Below are positions 23,550 through 35,049 of a DNA stretch of 64,000 nt, one piece after another. Numbering within the stretch: the stretch's first letter is position 1; each line of letters opens with the position of its first letter. A model generated the notes under the pieces. That model worked only from the letters and a program-made list of their open reading frames with translations, ran no database searches and was not told where the DNA came from. The stretch spans positions 60,214,292-60,278,291 of the forward strand of contig OX359267.1 of the NCBI GenBank assembly GCA_947179155.2. The letters run 5' to 3'. Origin of the DNA: Hedera helix (Eukaryota > Streptophyta > Magnoliopsida > Apiales > Araliaceae). Made by a program: the position numbers and the translations under genes.

Positions 23550-25085
23550 CAGGCTTCTTTTCAGTATTGTGCAAGGGTGCACACAATAAGTGCCGCTTCA
23601 AGTATACTGCAGTGAAACTTAATAGATCTCTAAAAAGAAAACAAAGATGTTAATTAAATTCATTATACATAATGTGGAACTTTAGGATAAAAATTATCAG
23701 CAAGTGTACCTTATCAAGAAGATAGAAGTATACGAAATATACAAATTCCTTTAAAGTCTACATATATAGATATAGAGTAGGATCGAGCAGATTCAAATTG
23801 GCAGAGATAATAAAAGCATTACTCCATCGAAATTGACGGAATCAGGCTAGAGGTGATTTATTGATGTGATCCCCAATTTTCATTCAGCCAGACAAATTTA
23901 GAAAGATAACCAGAAGGGGGAAAAAACACTAGAGGCATGATGAGAAAACATTTACAAATGTTAATTAACCTAATTTTAGTGGAACAAAACTTTTATAGCA
24001 AGTCTGCAATATTCAACAAAGCAACAAGATTGTGGAAATTAAATGCCGAAGCCTGAAGCGAACTCAGGGAAACCTTCCCCCACTCCAAACTAAGATCATG
24101 GAATCTGCAGGATTTTTTAGTTGATAAGGCCCCAAAGGGTATACAACCTAAGATCTTATCTTTATACCAACTATACTACCCATATGAGAAGGAAAATAGA
24201 GAGTATATAATGCAAAGATCTGAAAAAACCAACTGCTAAGAGGAGCAATCCAACCAGAGCCATACAGAACACCAAGAATCAACAGGTACGACCAGATAAA
24301 CTTCACCTTAATCACATTTGAAAGTAATCAAATTCTCATAGAAAAGGAGAAAACATATAAAACTTTCTGTAGAATCCCAGTAAATTCTGATTTTGGAAAC
24401 GAATAATTTTAAAACAGTACAATAGCCTAGTCAAAGTAAGAAAACCACCCTGTTGTTAAAAACATACAAGTCGTCATGAGAAGCCCTTTCCCTTAACACC
24501 GCCCATCTCCCCTTTCCCCCAATACAAATAAAGACACAAAGAGACACACGTATAAAATATAAACTTGTATAAAAAGACATCCATACATAGTATTATAGAC
24601 ACAGATCAGAAACGTCAAGAAAAAATTTAAACACAGATAGCAATAGACATAGATCAGAAACGTTTATAAAATATTAAACACAATATCCAAGAAAAATCTA
24701 CCAAACCCTTCCATGGTGATGGAAGACATCCCATATCTATAAATCCGAGAGGCTAAAATGTTATAAACGTACAGCTGAAACGGAGAGAGCTCATCTCAAA
24801 AAGGAACAACAAAAGACCGGATCAAAGTCCAAATTAAGGAAACAAGCATTACCCATTTAAGCGTTTCAACCGAAAACTAGAGAGAATAAAAGCAGATCGG
24901 TGGTCACGAGCAGCAGCACAGACTAGACAACACTAGACTAAAGGAGTAGTGATTGAGAGAGCAAAAAGGAGGGAGAATTGGGGGTGGAATGGTAACAAAA
25001 TTAGATATACCTGAGACAGAGAGGAAGAAGAGGGGAGACGACGAATTTGGTGGAATAGAAATCAATCTCAATAATAATCTTAATG
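23550..25085 (-). other. SHOU4L 5' UTR with 1.38-kb leader intron
   Basis: On the minus strand, CTGTCTCAG|GTATAT (exon edge 25011) is a good donor and TTTTCTTTTTAG|AGATC (exon edge 23629) a good acceptor. This gives a first noncoding exon at about 25085-25011 rich in CT, an intron 25010-23630, and 80 nt of leader before the ATG. Exon ends are predicted from splice signals only; the transcript start is a guess. Confidence 0.6.
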
Positions 25086-25298
25086 TCAAAAGGAGACTAT
25101 GAGACATGTAGTAGTAGGAAGAATACTAGTATTCTACTACAAGCTAGTGGAGTACTTAATAAGAACACTGTGGATCGATCCCATCGCCATATACATCTAC
25201 CCTTCTTTCTTTTAGGCAGTCTTCAGAAAGCCGCAACAATCGGTGGGGCTGCCTCGTCTGGCAAAATAGAGCAAAACATCCATCCAGTTTGTATCATG

Positions 25299-25603
25299 TT
25301 TGCAAAACTCACCCTCTAACTTTTATTTTTTAAAAAATTCTCTTGCTATGATATTTTAATATGCAAAATTCACCATTTAATTTTTATTTTTACAAAACTC
25401 TCTTTTCAAGATATATTAATTATGCAAAATTGACCCTTCACGATAGATATGTTAAAAAGTTATAGGGTCAGTTTTGCATAATTCATACATCTTGTAAGAA
25501 GAGCTTTACAAAATTAAAAGTTAGAAACTAAGTTTTGCATAATTAATACATCTTAGAAGAAGAATTTTACAAAAATAAAAGTTAAAGAGTGAGTTTTGCA
25601 AAA
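25299..25603. mobile_element. Fold-back (long inverted repeat) element upstream of SHOU4L
   Basis: The left half (TGCAAAACTCACCCTCTAAC, then 'CTTTTATTTTT...CAAAACTCTC') recurs as an imperfect reverse complement in the right half (ending 'GTTAAAGAGTGAGTTTTGCA'). Each half also contains about two copies of a roughly 75-bp subunit marked by ATGCAAAATT and GTTTTGCATAATT. The centre is near 25450. It has no coding capacity. A transcript would fold into a roughly 300-nt hairpin. Confidence 0.65.
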
Positions 25604-25842
25604 ATAATATAAACTAGAGGAAAGTTTTGCAATTTAGTCGACAAAATAATAACCCCTTCAAACACATTCACCAAAGATTAAAAAATACTCCCAAAAGAAA
25701 TTAATGATAAAAATTAGTAACCACTCAATACTACTATAACTGTAGCAATTATTCAACGAGAAGGTAGTTAGATTAACATTTCCCCCCCTTATATGTTTGT
25801 TGCACTAAGGAGATAAAGTAGGCATTGGAGGAATATATTAAC

Positions 25843-28500
25843 TGTTATGTCCCAATTTCGGATCTATACAACTTAATTTGAGTCATTAAAATATAAAATA
25901 ATATATATAAATTCATAAATTATAATTATTATAATATTGTGTATAGTACAACAACACACACTAAGTTCTTAGTCTAATTATTGACACACTATTTTACAAC
26001 TATGCTGAGATTAAATCGGGTCATCACTCCATTTAACCCAAGTTACATTCTCATTCCTTGGAAGTAATTAGAACATAAAAGGTTGAGTTCAAATAGCAAA
26101 AAAAAAGTATCACGACTAAGATAACAAAAAGTAATTTTTTTTAACCTTCCAACAATTATAAAATCAAATATTTAAAAAATGTTAGCTATTATAAGTGTTT
26201 AACAAATAGTTGTAGTTCATTGAACAATTAATTAGGAGAGTCAAATAGATAATAATATATAATATTTTCTTTAATTTAAAACTCATCATCAAGATTCCAT
26301 CATTTGTAAGACCAATTGTTATAATCATGTCACACAACAATTTTTTGCATCCAGGCCAAAGAGAATTTTCACCACGTGTCATTACCACACAGATTAAAAA
26401 CACCCAACAATTATATTATCCTTGCACCCAAACCAAAGACATTTACAACAACTTAAATGCTAATGGTTAGTACAAACAACAAGAAATAAACAAAAATAAT
26501 AAAATAATAAATAAATATTAGAGATCTGTAATTTATTTATATTTAAGGAATAATTTAATTTGTCCATAAATTGTCAACATGATGTCCATAATAACAAAAT
26601 GTGTCCAAGTCTAAGGTTCACATGCAGAAAGTTCAACGGCAAGGTTCACAATACAATAATTATTTAATAGTTTAAAATGTTCGCAATTTAAATAAAAAGT
26701 GAAAAGTTCAAAATGTTCAAGTCCAAAAGTTCACAGCTTAAATAAAACAGTTAGAGTTCAATAAGAAGATTCAGGTCAAAATATTAAACGAACCATAAAC
26801 TATTAAGGAATTTTTTAATGAATTGTTAATTCAGGAATTTTCACTATTTAATATTATGAAAGGTACAAAAAAAAATATTTTTTTTTACCGTAGTAAGTTT
26901 AAATATTAAGAGATGAAGGAAGATGATATACTTTACCTTACTACGTAACAAGATTTTGCTTTCTATGTAGTTGATAAAAACACCTATATGTATATTTATG
27001 ATTTAATCAGTAATTACCCCATATAAATTTTATGGTGTACACTAACTCGTATCTTGTAAAATTGTCAAAAGTGTATTAATAATATTTGTAAAATAAATTT
27101 GTGTAGTGTACAAAATGAAATAAAATAAACTTTCAAAATAATTTTGAAGGAATAAATTAACATTTCGAAACAATATTCTAGAGAAAGTTTTTCAAAATAA
27201 ATTTTTTAAAGGAAGTGTCTTCTAAAAGAAGAGTTATAAATATTGTGTAATGTGCTTGGGTGTTCGTGTAATTATAGTTTAGAGAAAAAAACATATGAGC
27301 AATCCTTGCACTTTTACTGATGTTACTGACACTCGGAGTATCCTTAGCATGCTCAAAGATGCGCTCACACTAAGAAATATTTAAAAAGTGGGAGGAGAAT
27401 AAGTAAGAAGGTTATGTCAACTCCTTACGCTAAACTCCCTTTTTTATAGACAAATCTACCACACGTAACAACCTTTTACTTTATAAATGTCAAAATTATA
27501 AGTGTAAGATCTATTACACATCAACTTACTTCTTTCCTCTAAGACTAGTTGTTGGAATTGGTGCAAACAGATCCATATGCATCAACTATAAATGCTTTTC
27601 ATTTGAGTTTACCTCTTTACTTTTGAATAAACTTCTGGTTTGTTTCCCAAGTTGACAAGCTTTGCGTGGTCTTTCTTTAAGAAAGTATAATTTAGGCAAT
27701 CATTTGACTAAACCTTTTGAGGCTAATTTTGACATACTTTTGAAATTTAGATAAGACGATTTTCTATGCCACAACCAGTTGACATATTTTGAAACTTTGG
27801 CAAAGAAACAGGCCCGCATTTCAAGATTGCTTTTAGTTTACCGCACATCATTTTACCATAATTTTTACATTTTAAGATTACGTTTAATATACCACACATA
27901 AATTTTAGCACAACTTTCACACTTCTAGATTACCTTTGACTTTACTATTCATAATTATTATTATATTTGTCCATCTTCTGCATTATTTATTTAATGTATT
28001 AATGTCACAAATATTTATATATATAACGTTTTTTACCTAATGTATTAATGAGTCTATATAACTTTTTAACACCCGCGACTTTTAACTACATAACTTTTTA
28101 TTACTACCCTTACTACTGTAACAATTTTTGGTTCAATACTTTGGAATACTGTAATGATACTGTGTGTTACTATTATTTTATTGTCGGGTATTATAACAGT
28201 TAAAATTAGCAATTTCGTCGATAATTTTTATTAACAGTTATTTTGTCATTTTCTATACCCAATAATTATTCTGTTGTATGGTCCACCATTGATTGATTAT
28301 TTCTATGCCATTGTACAGTATCAAATATTCTTCGCCGTCTTCGTCGACATTATTTTTATTTCTTATAATGTGCATATATCATCCTTAACTATAACTCTCT
28401 CTTCTTTTTATTTATTTATTATCAATTTAACGTATTATTGTTTAGAATAATATGTATAAGAAAAATTAAGTTTTTTTAACAAAAGGTTGGGGTCTTATAA
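25843..28500 (-). repeat. Probable LTR of degenerate chromovirus-like element B
   Basis: The minus-strand start is fixed by the usual junction of this lineage: AAATTTCGAGGACAAAATTT followed by ATAAGGAACAGAGG, then TTATAAGACCCC at 28500. The other end, TGTTATGTCCCAATTTCGG (25843 on the plus strand), resembles the terminus of the solo LTR at 1667 (TGTGACGACCCCAAATCCGG). That gives an LTR of about 2.66 kb. No second copy is present, so the far edge rests on similarity of termini alone. No gene is seen inside. Confidence 0.45.
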
Positions 28501-29610
28501 CCTCTGTTCCTTATAAAATTTTGTCCTCGAAATTTAACATACCTGGCTTTTCAAAGAGGTGAGGATACTAAGCTTTCATCTAAGATTCCAGCTCCTAGGT
28601 CATTTTCTTTGTATCACGGTTTCACCATAGAACTTTGACTTTTGAGCATAAAATCTACTATTTTTTATCTAAGATTTTGACAGGTCTCTCCTCATACGTT
28701 AAGTCCTCTCTTATCTCATCTGACTATAACTCAATGATGTGGTTTGAGTCCTTTAAATATTTACATAACATAGATATATGAAATACGTTATGAATGTGGG
28801 ACATGCTCGGTGATAAAACTAGTCTATAGGGCCATAATTCCCACTCAATCCATTATTTCAATTGGACCGATAAATCGAGGGTTAATTTTTTTCTCTTTTC
28901 GAATCTCATAATTCTTTTTCATAGGACAACACATAGAAATACATGATCTCCAACATTGAAAATTCTTCATCCATTCGGTGAAGATCAACTTAACTCTTTT
29001 GTCATTCTTGTACCAACTCAAGTCCTAATAGTTTCGCTTTGCCCACCTCATTCCAGCATACTGGAGAGCAACATTTTAGTTCATACAAAGGCCTTAAATG
29101 GAACTATGCCTATATATGTTAGATAAATGTTGTTGTAAGAGAATTCAACTAAGAGTAAGTACTTGTCGTAACTTCTCTTGAAGCATGGTATGCAAAGTCT
29201 CAATAGATTTTCGAGAATCTAGATTATCCTTTTCGATTGATCGTCCGTTTAAAGATGGTATGCATAACTGAATCATAACTCAATTCTTATAACTTTTTGT
29301 AGGTTGATCCAAAATTGTGAACTGAATTTCTGGTAGGTAAGAAACTATGGATACTTGCATGCCATGTTATCTCATGATTTCACTTATATATATATATATA
29401 TATTGGCAAGACGTTAAAGTGAATAATTCTCTAGTATGAAAAAAAATGAGCAAACTTAGTCAATCTATCTACAGTGACCTAAATTGCGTCAAATCCTTGG
29501 GAAACCTTGAGAAAACCTATCACAAAATCTATATTGATGTATTTTCACTTTCATTTTGGAACCTCAAGTGATTGTAATGGACCCTTGGGTACTTGATGTT
29601 GGTTTGCAAA
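28501..29610 (-). pseudogene. Element B integrase remnant (gypsy, chromovirus-like)
   Basis: The minus strand shows the integrase core 'IDFVIGFLKVSQGFDAI' followed by 'VTVDRLTKFAH' (29450-29560; the first Asp of the DDE triad is present). Further on come the C-terminal motifs 'NPRFIGPIEIM' (28850-28890) and the polypurine junction at about 28500. There are many stops and frame changes. Protease, RT and RNase H are missing between this segment and the gag remnant at 29920. Confidence 0.75.
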
Positions 29611-29919
29611 AACAATTCATACATACAATCTAATTTATGTAAAACAACAAAAGCAAACATAAATCATATTAAAAAAAATTCTACAAATCAAATTCCAAGA
29701 TCTTTCTTATACGACACTTATTAATTGAGAAAGGATAAAAAATTATACATTTGTAGACGAATAACTTTTATCAGCTACAAGTTCACTTTTAATATCCTTC
29801 GCGTTTTTTGAATGAAATCCATGGATCAATGTTAGCTACCTAAGCGTGCAGCCTTTAGAGGTGATCCATCAAGAGAATATTGATTCAAGAAGTAGATCCC
29901 TGCTCGAACCTTTTTGCCT

Positions 29920-30480
29920 TTCGCTCATCGGTACTCACTTGATATAGGGCTATGTTTGCCAGTTCATTAAATTTTGCAGAGTATTCAGGAACGGTCATAT
30001 TTCTTTATTTTAGTTCTAGAAACTGAACTTTTATTTTATCTTGCACGTATGGTAGGAAATAGGTTTCGAAAAATATTTTTTTAAACTTATCCCAAGCGAT
30101 AACTCCCTCTCATCCTTTAATTTTATTGGCTTGCCACCAATAACTTACATCTTCCTTCATCATAAAGGTAGCAAAAGCAGTGTTTTACTCCTCAACCACT
30201 CTAGCAATGTTAAACACTTTTTCTATTTCCATTACCCACGTTTGAGCCTCTATCGGGTTTGTTGTCCCTTTAAACTCTTGAGGTCCTACCAACTTAAAAT
30301 CTTTAAAGTTAGCTAGGTGCATTGTTGGAGGGTTTGGATTGTCTCTCCTCGGGTTCATACTCTCTATAGCTCCAACTAAGAGATCCATTTTTTTTACATC
30401 GGATCAGCCGAATCCCTATCATTATTGACTGACTCTTCCTGTGTCTGCCGTACTTGAGGTACTTTTCGAGGCGACATTTT
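29920..30480 (-). pseudogene. Element B gag remnant
   Basis: Minus-strand frames give a recognisable retrotransposon Gag core: 'FKLVGPQEFKGTTNPIEAQT' and 'WVMEIEKVF' (30220-30300), then 'KEDVSYWWQANKIKG', 'WDKFKKIFFETYFLP' and 'YSAKFNELANIAL' (29930-30160). Stops at about 30185 and within the second half break it. The probable Gag start is near 30478, where a frame begins 'MSPRKVPQVRQTQEE'. Confidence 0.75.
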
Positions 30481-30876
30481 TCTAGTTAATAAAACTCAGG
30501 TCATCACTTCTTTATTTAAGTAAAGCATTTAAAATTCTAATTTCAACATTTAGTTCACATAAAACATATCTTCATAAACATAGTCATTTATACATAAGCC
30601 ACTTCGAGTATATCAGACATCAAAACAACTAACAGATCGCTATTTACATATATATCCTATTTAGCAAAATAAAAGCATGCGATTTACAACTCATATCCTA
30701 CCGTGTACATCAAAAGTTAGGACTTACATCGTATTTACATATACATACACCCACATCTATTTACACGACCCCTGTTAAAGCATGCAACACTTTCTGACAT
30801 CAATATCCTTCTCACTTTTCCACCCCACTCATTAATTACCAATTGATGGTGTCGACTCTAACTTTCCATCACTTAC

Positions 30877-31736
30877 TTATTTCTTTGGACAATTCTTAAT
30901 ATAATGATCAGTGGCTCCACGTTTAAAACATCATTGTTTCTCTGTTGGTTTGGGGCAGTTAGGAACGATGTATCCCTTTTGTCCGCATGTATAACACACT
31001 TTTTTTTATCTTTAAGGCACACACACAAATGACTCTTTCCATAGTTCACACACTTTTCCATCTTTTCTTTATTTGACTGACTTTCGTTTTGTTTGAGTTT
31101 ATCTTATTTCCATTTTCTTTTAAAATTCTTGTTGCTATCAATGTTGTCTTCTTCGGTACAGTCTTCTTTCATTTTCTTCGAACAATTGACGCATCCTTCT
31201 TTATTTGGACTGACCATATTCTCAGCTTCCTTACTTTTTATCTGATTCTTATTTTGAAAGTCTCTAACTTTCGCCTTAAACTCTTGTATTTTGCTCTCTT
31301 TTCCAATGTTTTGGACTAATGCACGTGCCCATGCCTGGACTAATTCTCTCTTTTTGACTTCTTTCTCAAATTCTACTTTTAACTCTTTTTGACATTTTGT
31401 CCCTTGTACCTGCAACTCTTAGATACGATCCTCCAAATTACTTACATTGTTTCCCAATTCAATATTCTGGTTCAATAGACCATCTAACAAGTTCCCTTTA
31501 ACAGAAGTATCCTCATATGGTGCCCCGTATTCATTTTCTTCCAACTCTTCCTATAATTAACCAGCCCGCTCCTCAAAATCCAACACCGACTCAAATTCCC
31601 TGCCCTCAACTGTAACCAATGGGCTCGGCTCCACTAATATAACTAGCTCCACTCATATTAGAGATTCTTCACATACCATATGTATGTTTCGAAACTCCTC
31701 ATCCCTCAACTGACACGACTCACCGGTCTCTGCCAT
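30877..31736 (-). pseudogene. Decayed extra ORF with zinc knuckles, 5' of element B gag
   Basis: A minus-strand reading begins 'MAETGESCQLRDEEF' and has two stops early. It then carries a long Lys/Glu-rich, probably coiled-coil stretch (31415-31104), and ends with up to three CCHC-like knuckles across a frame change: 'CVNYGKSHLCVC', 'CYTCGQKGYIVPNC' and 'CFKRGATDHYIKNC'. It stops at 30877. The knuckles lie upstream of the Gag core, the reverse of the usual Gag order, so this is either an extra ORF or a separate gag fragment. Coding decay makes it a relic. Confidence 0.55.
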
Positions 31737-31930
31737 CCTGAAATCACAAGTTTTAAATTTCCATTAGTAAGTCGTGATAACATAAATCTATTATTGCCAA
31801 TCAAACACATAAGTCATTTATTATCTTTTATTAACTAATTTCCTCAATTCATTCCCTAAAACTCAAGACGAGTTTCATCGACTTCTATATTCTCTATTAC
31901 CTACAAGGCTAATGAATGAGTTTTATACCT

Positions 31931-33126
31931 ACAAATTGGATTTTTTGGGCTTATATAGTTACTTTCTTTAAGAGCGTTTGACTTGTTTTTATGTTTATTT
32001 ACAGAAAACGGTATTGGATGGACAAAATGGGAAAATTAAGGCTTAGTGGCATTTTTGTAATTAAGTTGCCAGGAAGTGGGTCGTGCCCTGTTTTGTAGTG
32101 TTAAAATAGGGCTGGGGCCCTGTTCGCTGACTCGAAGTGGGCTGATTCTAATTCATGGATTTGCTGAAATTGATTCTAAATAGGACTTTCAAAGTTGCTA
32201 TGTTTTAAAAGGCTTTTAATTGAGTTAAGGGGGATATAAATAGAGAAGAACACTATGATTGTAATTTAATTTTTGGGAGAACTTTACAAGGATTAAAGGT
32301 TATCATTCTCAAGCATGTCAGACTAAGTTTTATATTCAGTTCTTAAGGGATGTTGAATCTTATTATTAGTTAATGGTTTAATTAAGTTTTATTATTTATT
32401 GCTCATTTTATGAGATTTGTTCTTGATAATCTATTTGAATTGTTGAATGATATTTGTTTTAATTGATTTAATAATGATCAGTTAAATTGATCAAGGAATT
32501 ATCATATGCTAGATTGGGATTTAGTATTAAGCAAACGATATTGTATCTGATTATAAGTAGCAAGTAGTAATATTTGATTGTGGTCAAGCTTTTGAATATT
32601 GTTATGGTCATAAAAAAGGCAAGTTAAATAATCTGCGATTGTGTGATTGTTGCTTGAAATAATCTAATTCTCTAATTATTAATATTACTATTATATTAAA
32701 CCTAGACTGATAGTTTTAGGTTGTATAATAATTAGGGTCTAATGGGGGCGATTGTCACATTAGATTTAAAACCTAAGGCGAATTTCGGGTAATTAACGAT
32801 TGTTGTTACTTAGAGTTATTAATTTCATTGAAGGAAAGGATAATATTAACTTGATTAATCTGTTGATTATTAAAAGAGGATACTGAATTAAAAAACTGAA
32901 GTTTTTTTTTATAGTGATTTTTCTCATAAATATTTAGTGTCGATTATTTGCATTTTAATTAGTTAAAATTATAATTTAAAACCCCCTTACTTATTTATTG
33001 TTATTTAGAAATAGAAAACATTGAAATTTATTGAAGTAATATTACTCTCTATGGATTCGACCATTACTTGCTATTATATTAATTTTGTAATTGAAAGTGA
33101 GGATTAATTTTAGAATGCTAACTACA
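31931..33126 (+). repeat. Athila-like element C, 5' LTR
   Basis: It lies directly before the tRNA-Asp-type primer site. The early part (TTGGATTTTTTGGGCTTATA, then 'GGCATTTTTGTAATTAAG') and the end (CTCTATGGATTCGACCATTACTTG...AACTACA) follow the Athila LTR plan also seen in element A. There is a TATA-like 'GATATAAATAGAGAAGAACA' at about 32230. The exact start is uncertain because the expected TGATAA is not intact. No 3' partner exists in the window. Confidence 0.65.
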
Positions 33127-33138
33127 GCTACCAAATTT

Positions 33139-33156
33139 TGGCGCCGTTGCCGGGGA
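33139..33156 (+). other. Primer binding site (tRNA-Asp) of element C
   Basis: TGGCGCCGTTGCCGGGGA is a perfect 18-base complement of the plant tRNA-Asp 3' end. Confidence 0.92.
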
Positions 33157-33199
33157 GTGTTTGTTATAATTTTTTCTTTGTTTAAATTATTTGTAGTTT

Positions 33200-34890
33200 A
33201 TGACTCAAACCTCTCAACCCGGTGAATTGAATTTTGATCCAAAAAGAGAGAAAACTGCAAAAAGACTAAGGAAGGAAACTCGTCAAGCTAGAAGACCAAA
33301 TGCAGATTTGGAAGAAGCTTTCGTACCATCGTTATGCCTCAATATTGCGCTTGAACTATTGTCAAACAATTTATCAAGTGATTTCGAATAGGAGAAGATG
33401 ACTACTAATAATAATAACAGAAATTTAATGGAGTTGACTATTACTAATCTTAACCAACAACGCTTTTGTATTGAATATCCTAATCTAGATGCTCCTTTTG
33501 AATATAAATCAGGACTAATTCATCTTTTGCCTATTTTTCGTGGTCTTACAGGTGAAGATCCTTATAAGCATCTAAAAGAGTTCCAAGTGGTGTTCCACTA
33601 TGAAGCCACAAAGAGTTACGAAACACCAAATCAAGTTAAGGGCTTTTCCTTTCTCATTGGCGGACTTGGCAAATGATTGGTTGCATTATCTACATTTGGG
33701 TTCGATACAATCATGGAATGACATGAAAATGCTATTTTTGGAGAAGTGCTTTCATGCTTTAAGAGTCTCTAACATAAGGAAAGAGATATGTGGAATAAGA
33801 TAGTTCAATGGAGAGACTTTCTAGGAATATTGGAAGAGATTCAAGAAATTATGTTATAACTGTCCACCACATCAAATAGACGATTAACACCTAATTCAAT
33901 ACTTCTACGAGAGATTGTTACTAATGGATAGGAGCATGATTGATGCAACAAGTGGATGAGCACTGGTAGATAAAACTCTAGAAGCTGCAAGGAACTTAAT
34001 TACAAACATGACAACTAACTTACAGCAGTATGGAACTAGGATGAACCATGCACCAAAGAGGGTGAATAAGGTTGGCTCGAGCAATATGGAACGTCAAATC
34101 TCAGACTTGACTGCTATAGTTCGTCAGATGACTACAGGAAATACGTTGATTGCAAAAGCTTGTGGGATTTACTTATTGACAAATCATACTACAGATAGTT
34201 GTCCAATGCTGCAAAATGATGACATTATGCAACAAGCCAATGTAGTGGGTAATTTTCAAGGACAACCTCAACGCAAATATGATTTGTATACTAACACGTA
34301 CAATCCAGGATGACAATATCATCATAATATGAGCTATAGAGGAAATAGACTACTACAACAAAATGCCTTTTCGAATAGGGAACAAAGTTTTCAACCAGCT
34401 CAACAACAATACCCACCTCGACAAACAGTATCTACAAATTCTGGGACATCTCTAAAGAATTTGTTCAAAGCTTTCATGAACCAGATCCAACAGTTTCAAC
34501 AAGATACAAAGGCTTCCATTCACAATCTAGAGAGTCAGATAAGTCAGTTGGTTACAACCGTTGGTTGATTGGATTCTCAAGGCTCAAGAAAAGTTACCTT
34601 TACAAATTGTTATCAATCCTAGAGAAAATGCAAGTGCCATTACGTTAAGGAGTGGAAAACAGATGGACACACCAAGGGCTACTGTTGAATTTGACGAGGA
34701 AAAGGCTAAGGAGGAGGCAGAAATTTCGAAGGTAATCCTAACACTCCTATTCAGCTTGAGACTAATCCTTTATCATTTCCCCCCCAGGAATCACAGAACT
34801 TCAAAGAAGGATGAGCAAAAGAAAGAAATTCTGGAGACCTTCAAGAAGGTAGAGGTGAATATTCCTTTGTTAGACGTAATCAAGTAAGTT
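33200..34890 (+). pseudogene. Element C gag (Athila type), broken
   Basis: It begins with ATG at 33200 and continues in the same frame past a TAG at 33389 ('LIHLLPIFRGLTGEDPYKHL' is the Gag core). It changes frame near 33650 ('FPFSLADLANDWLHYL') and shows further stops at about 33801 and 34312. The Cys-bearing segment 'ACGIYLLTNHTTDSCPML' and the 'NTYNPG' and Gln-rich tail follow. At least two frame changes and several stops rule out a working product. Confidence 0.85.
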
Positions 34891-35049
34891 CCAAGGTTTG
34901 CCAAAATTTTGAATTAATTATGCACTAACAAGAGAAAGTTAAAAGACGATGAAAAAGTGACTGTTGAAGAGAATATATCAGCAGTCCTTTAAAGAAAAAT
35001 GACCCCTAAATGTAAGGATCCAGACATGTTCATAATTCCTGTAAGATAG

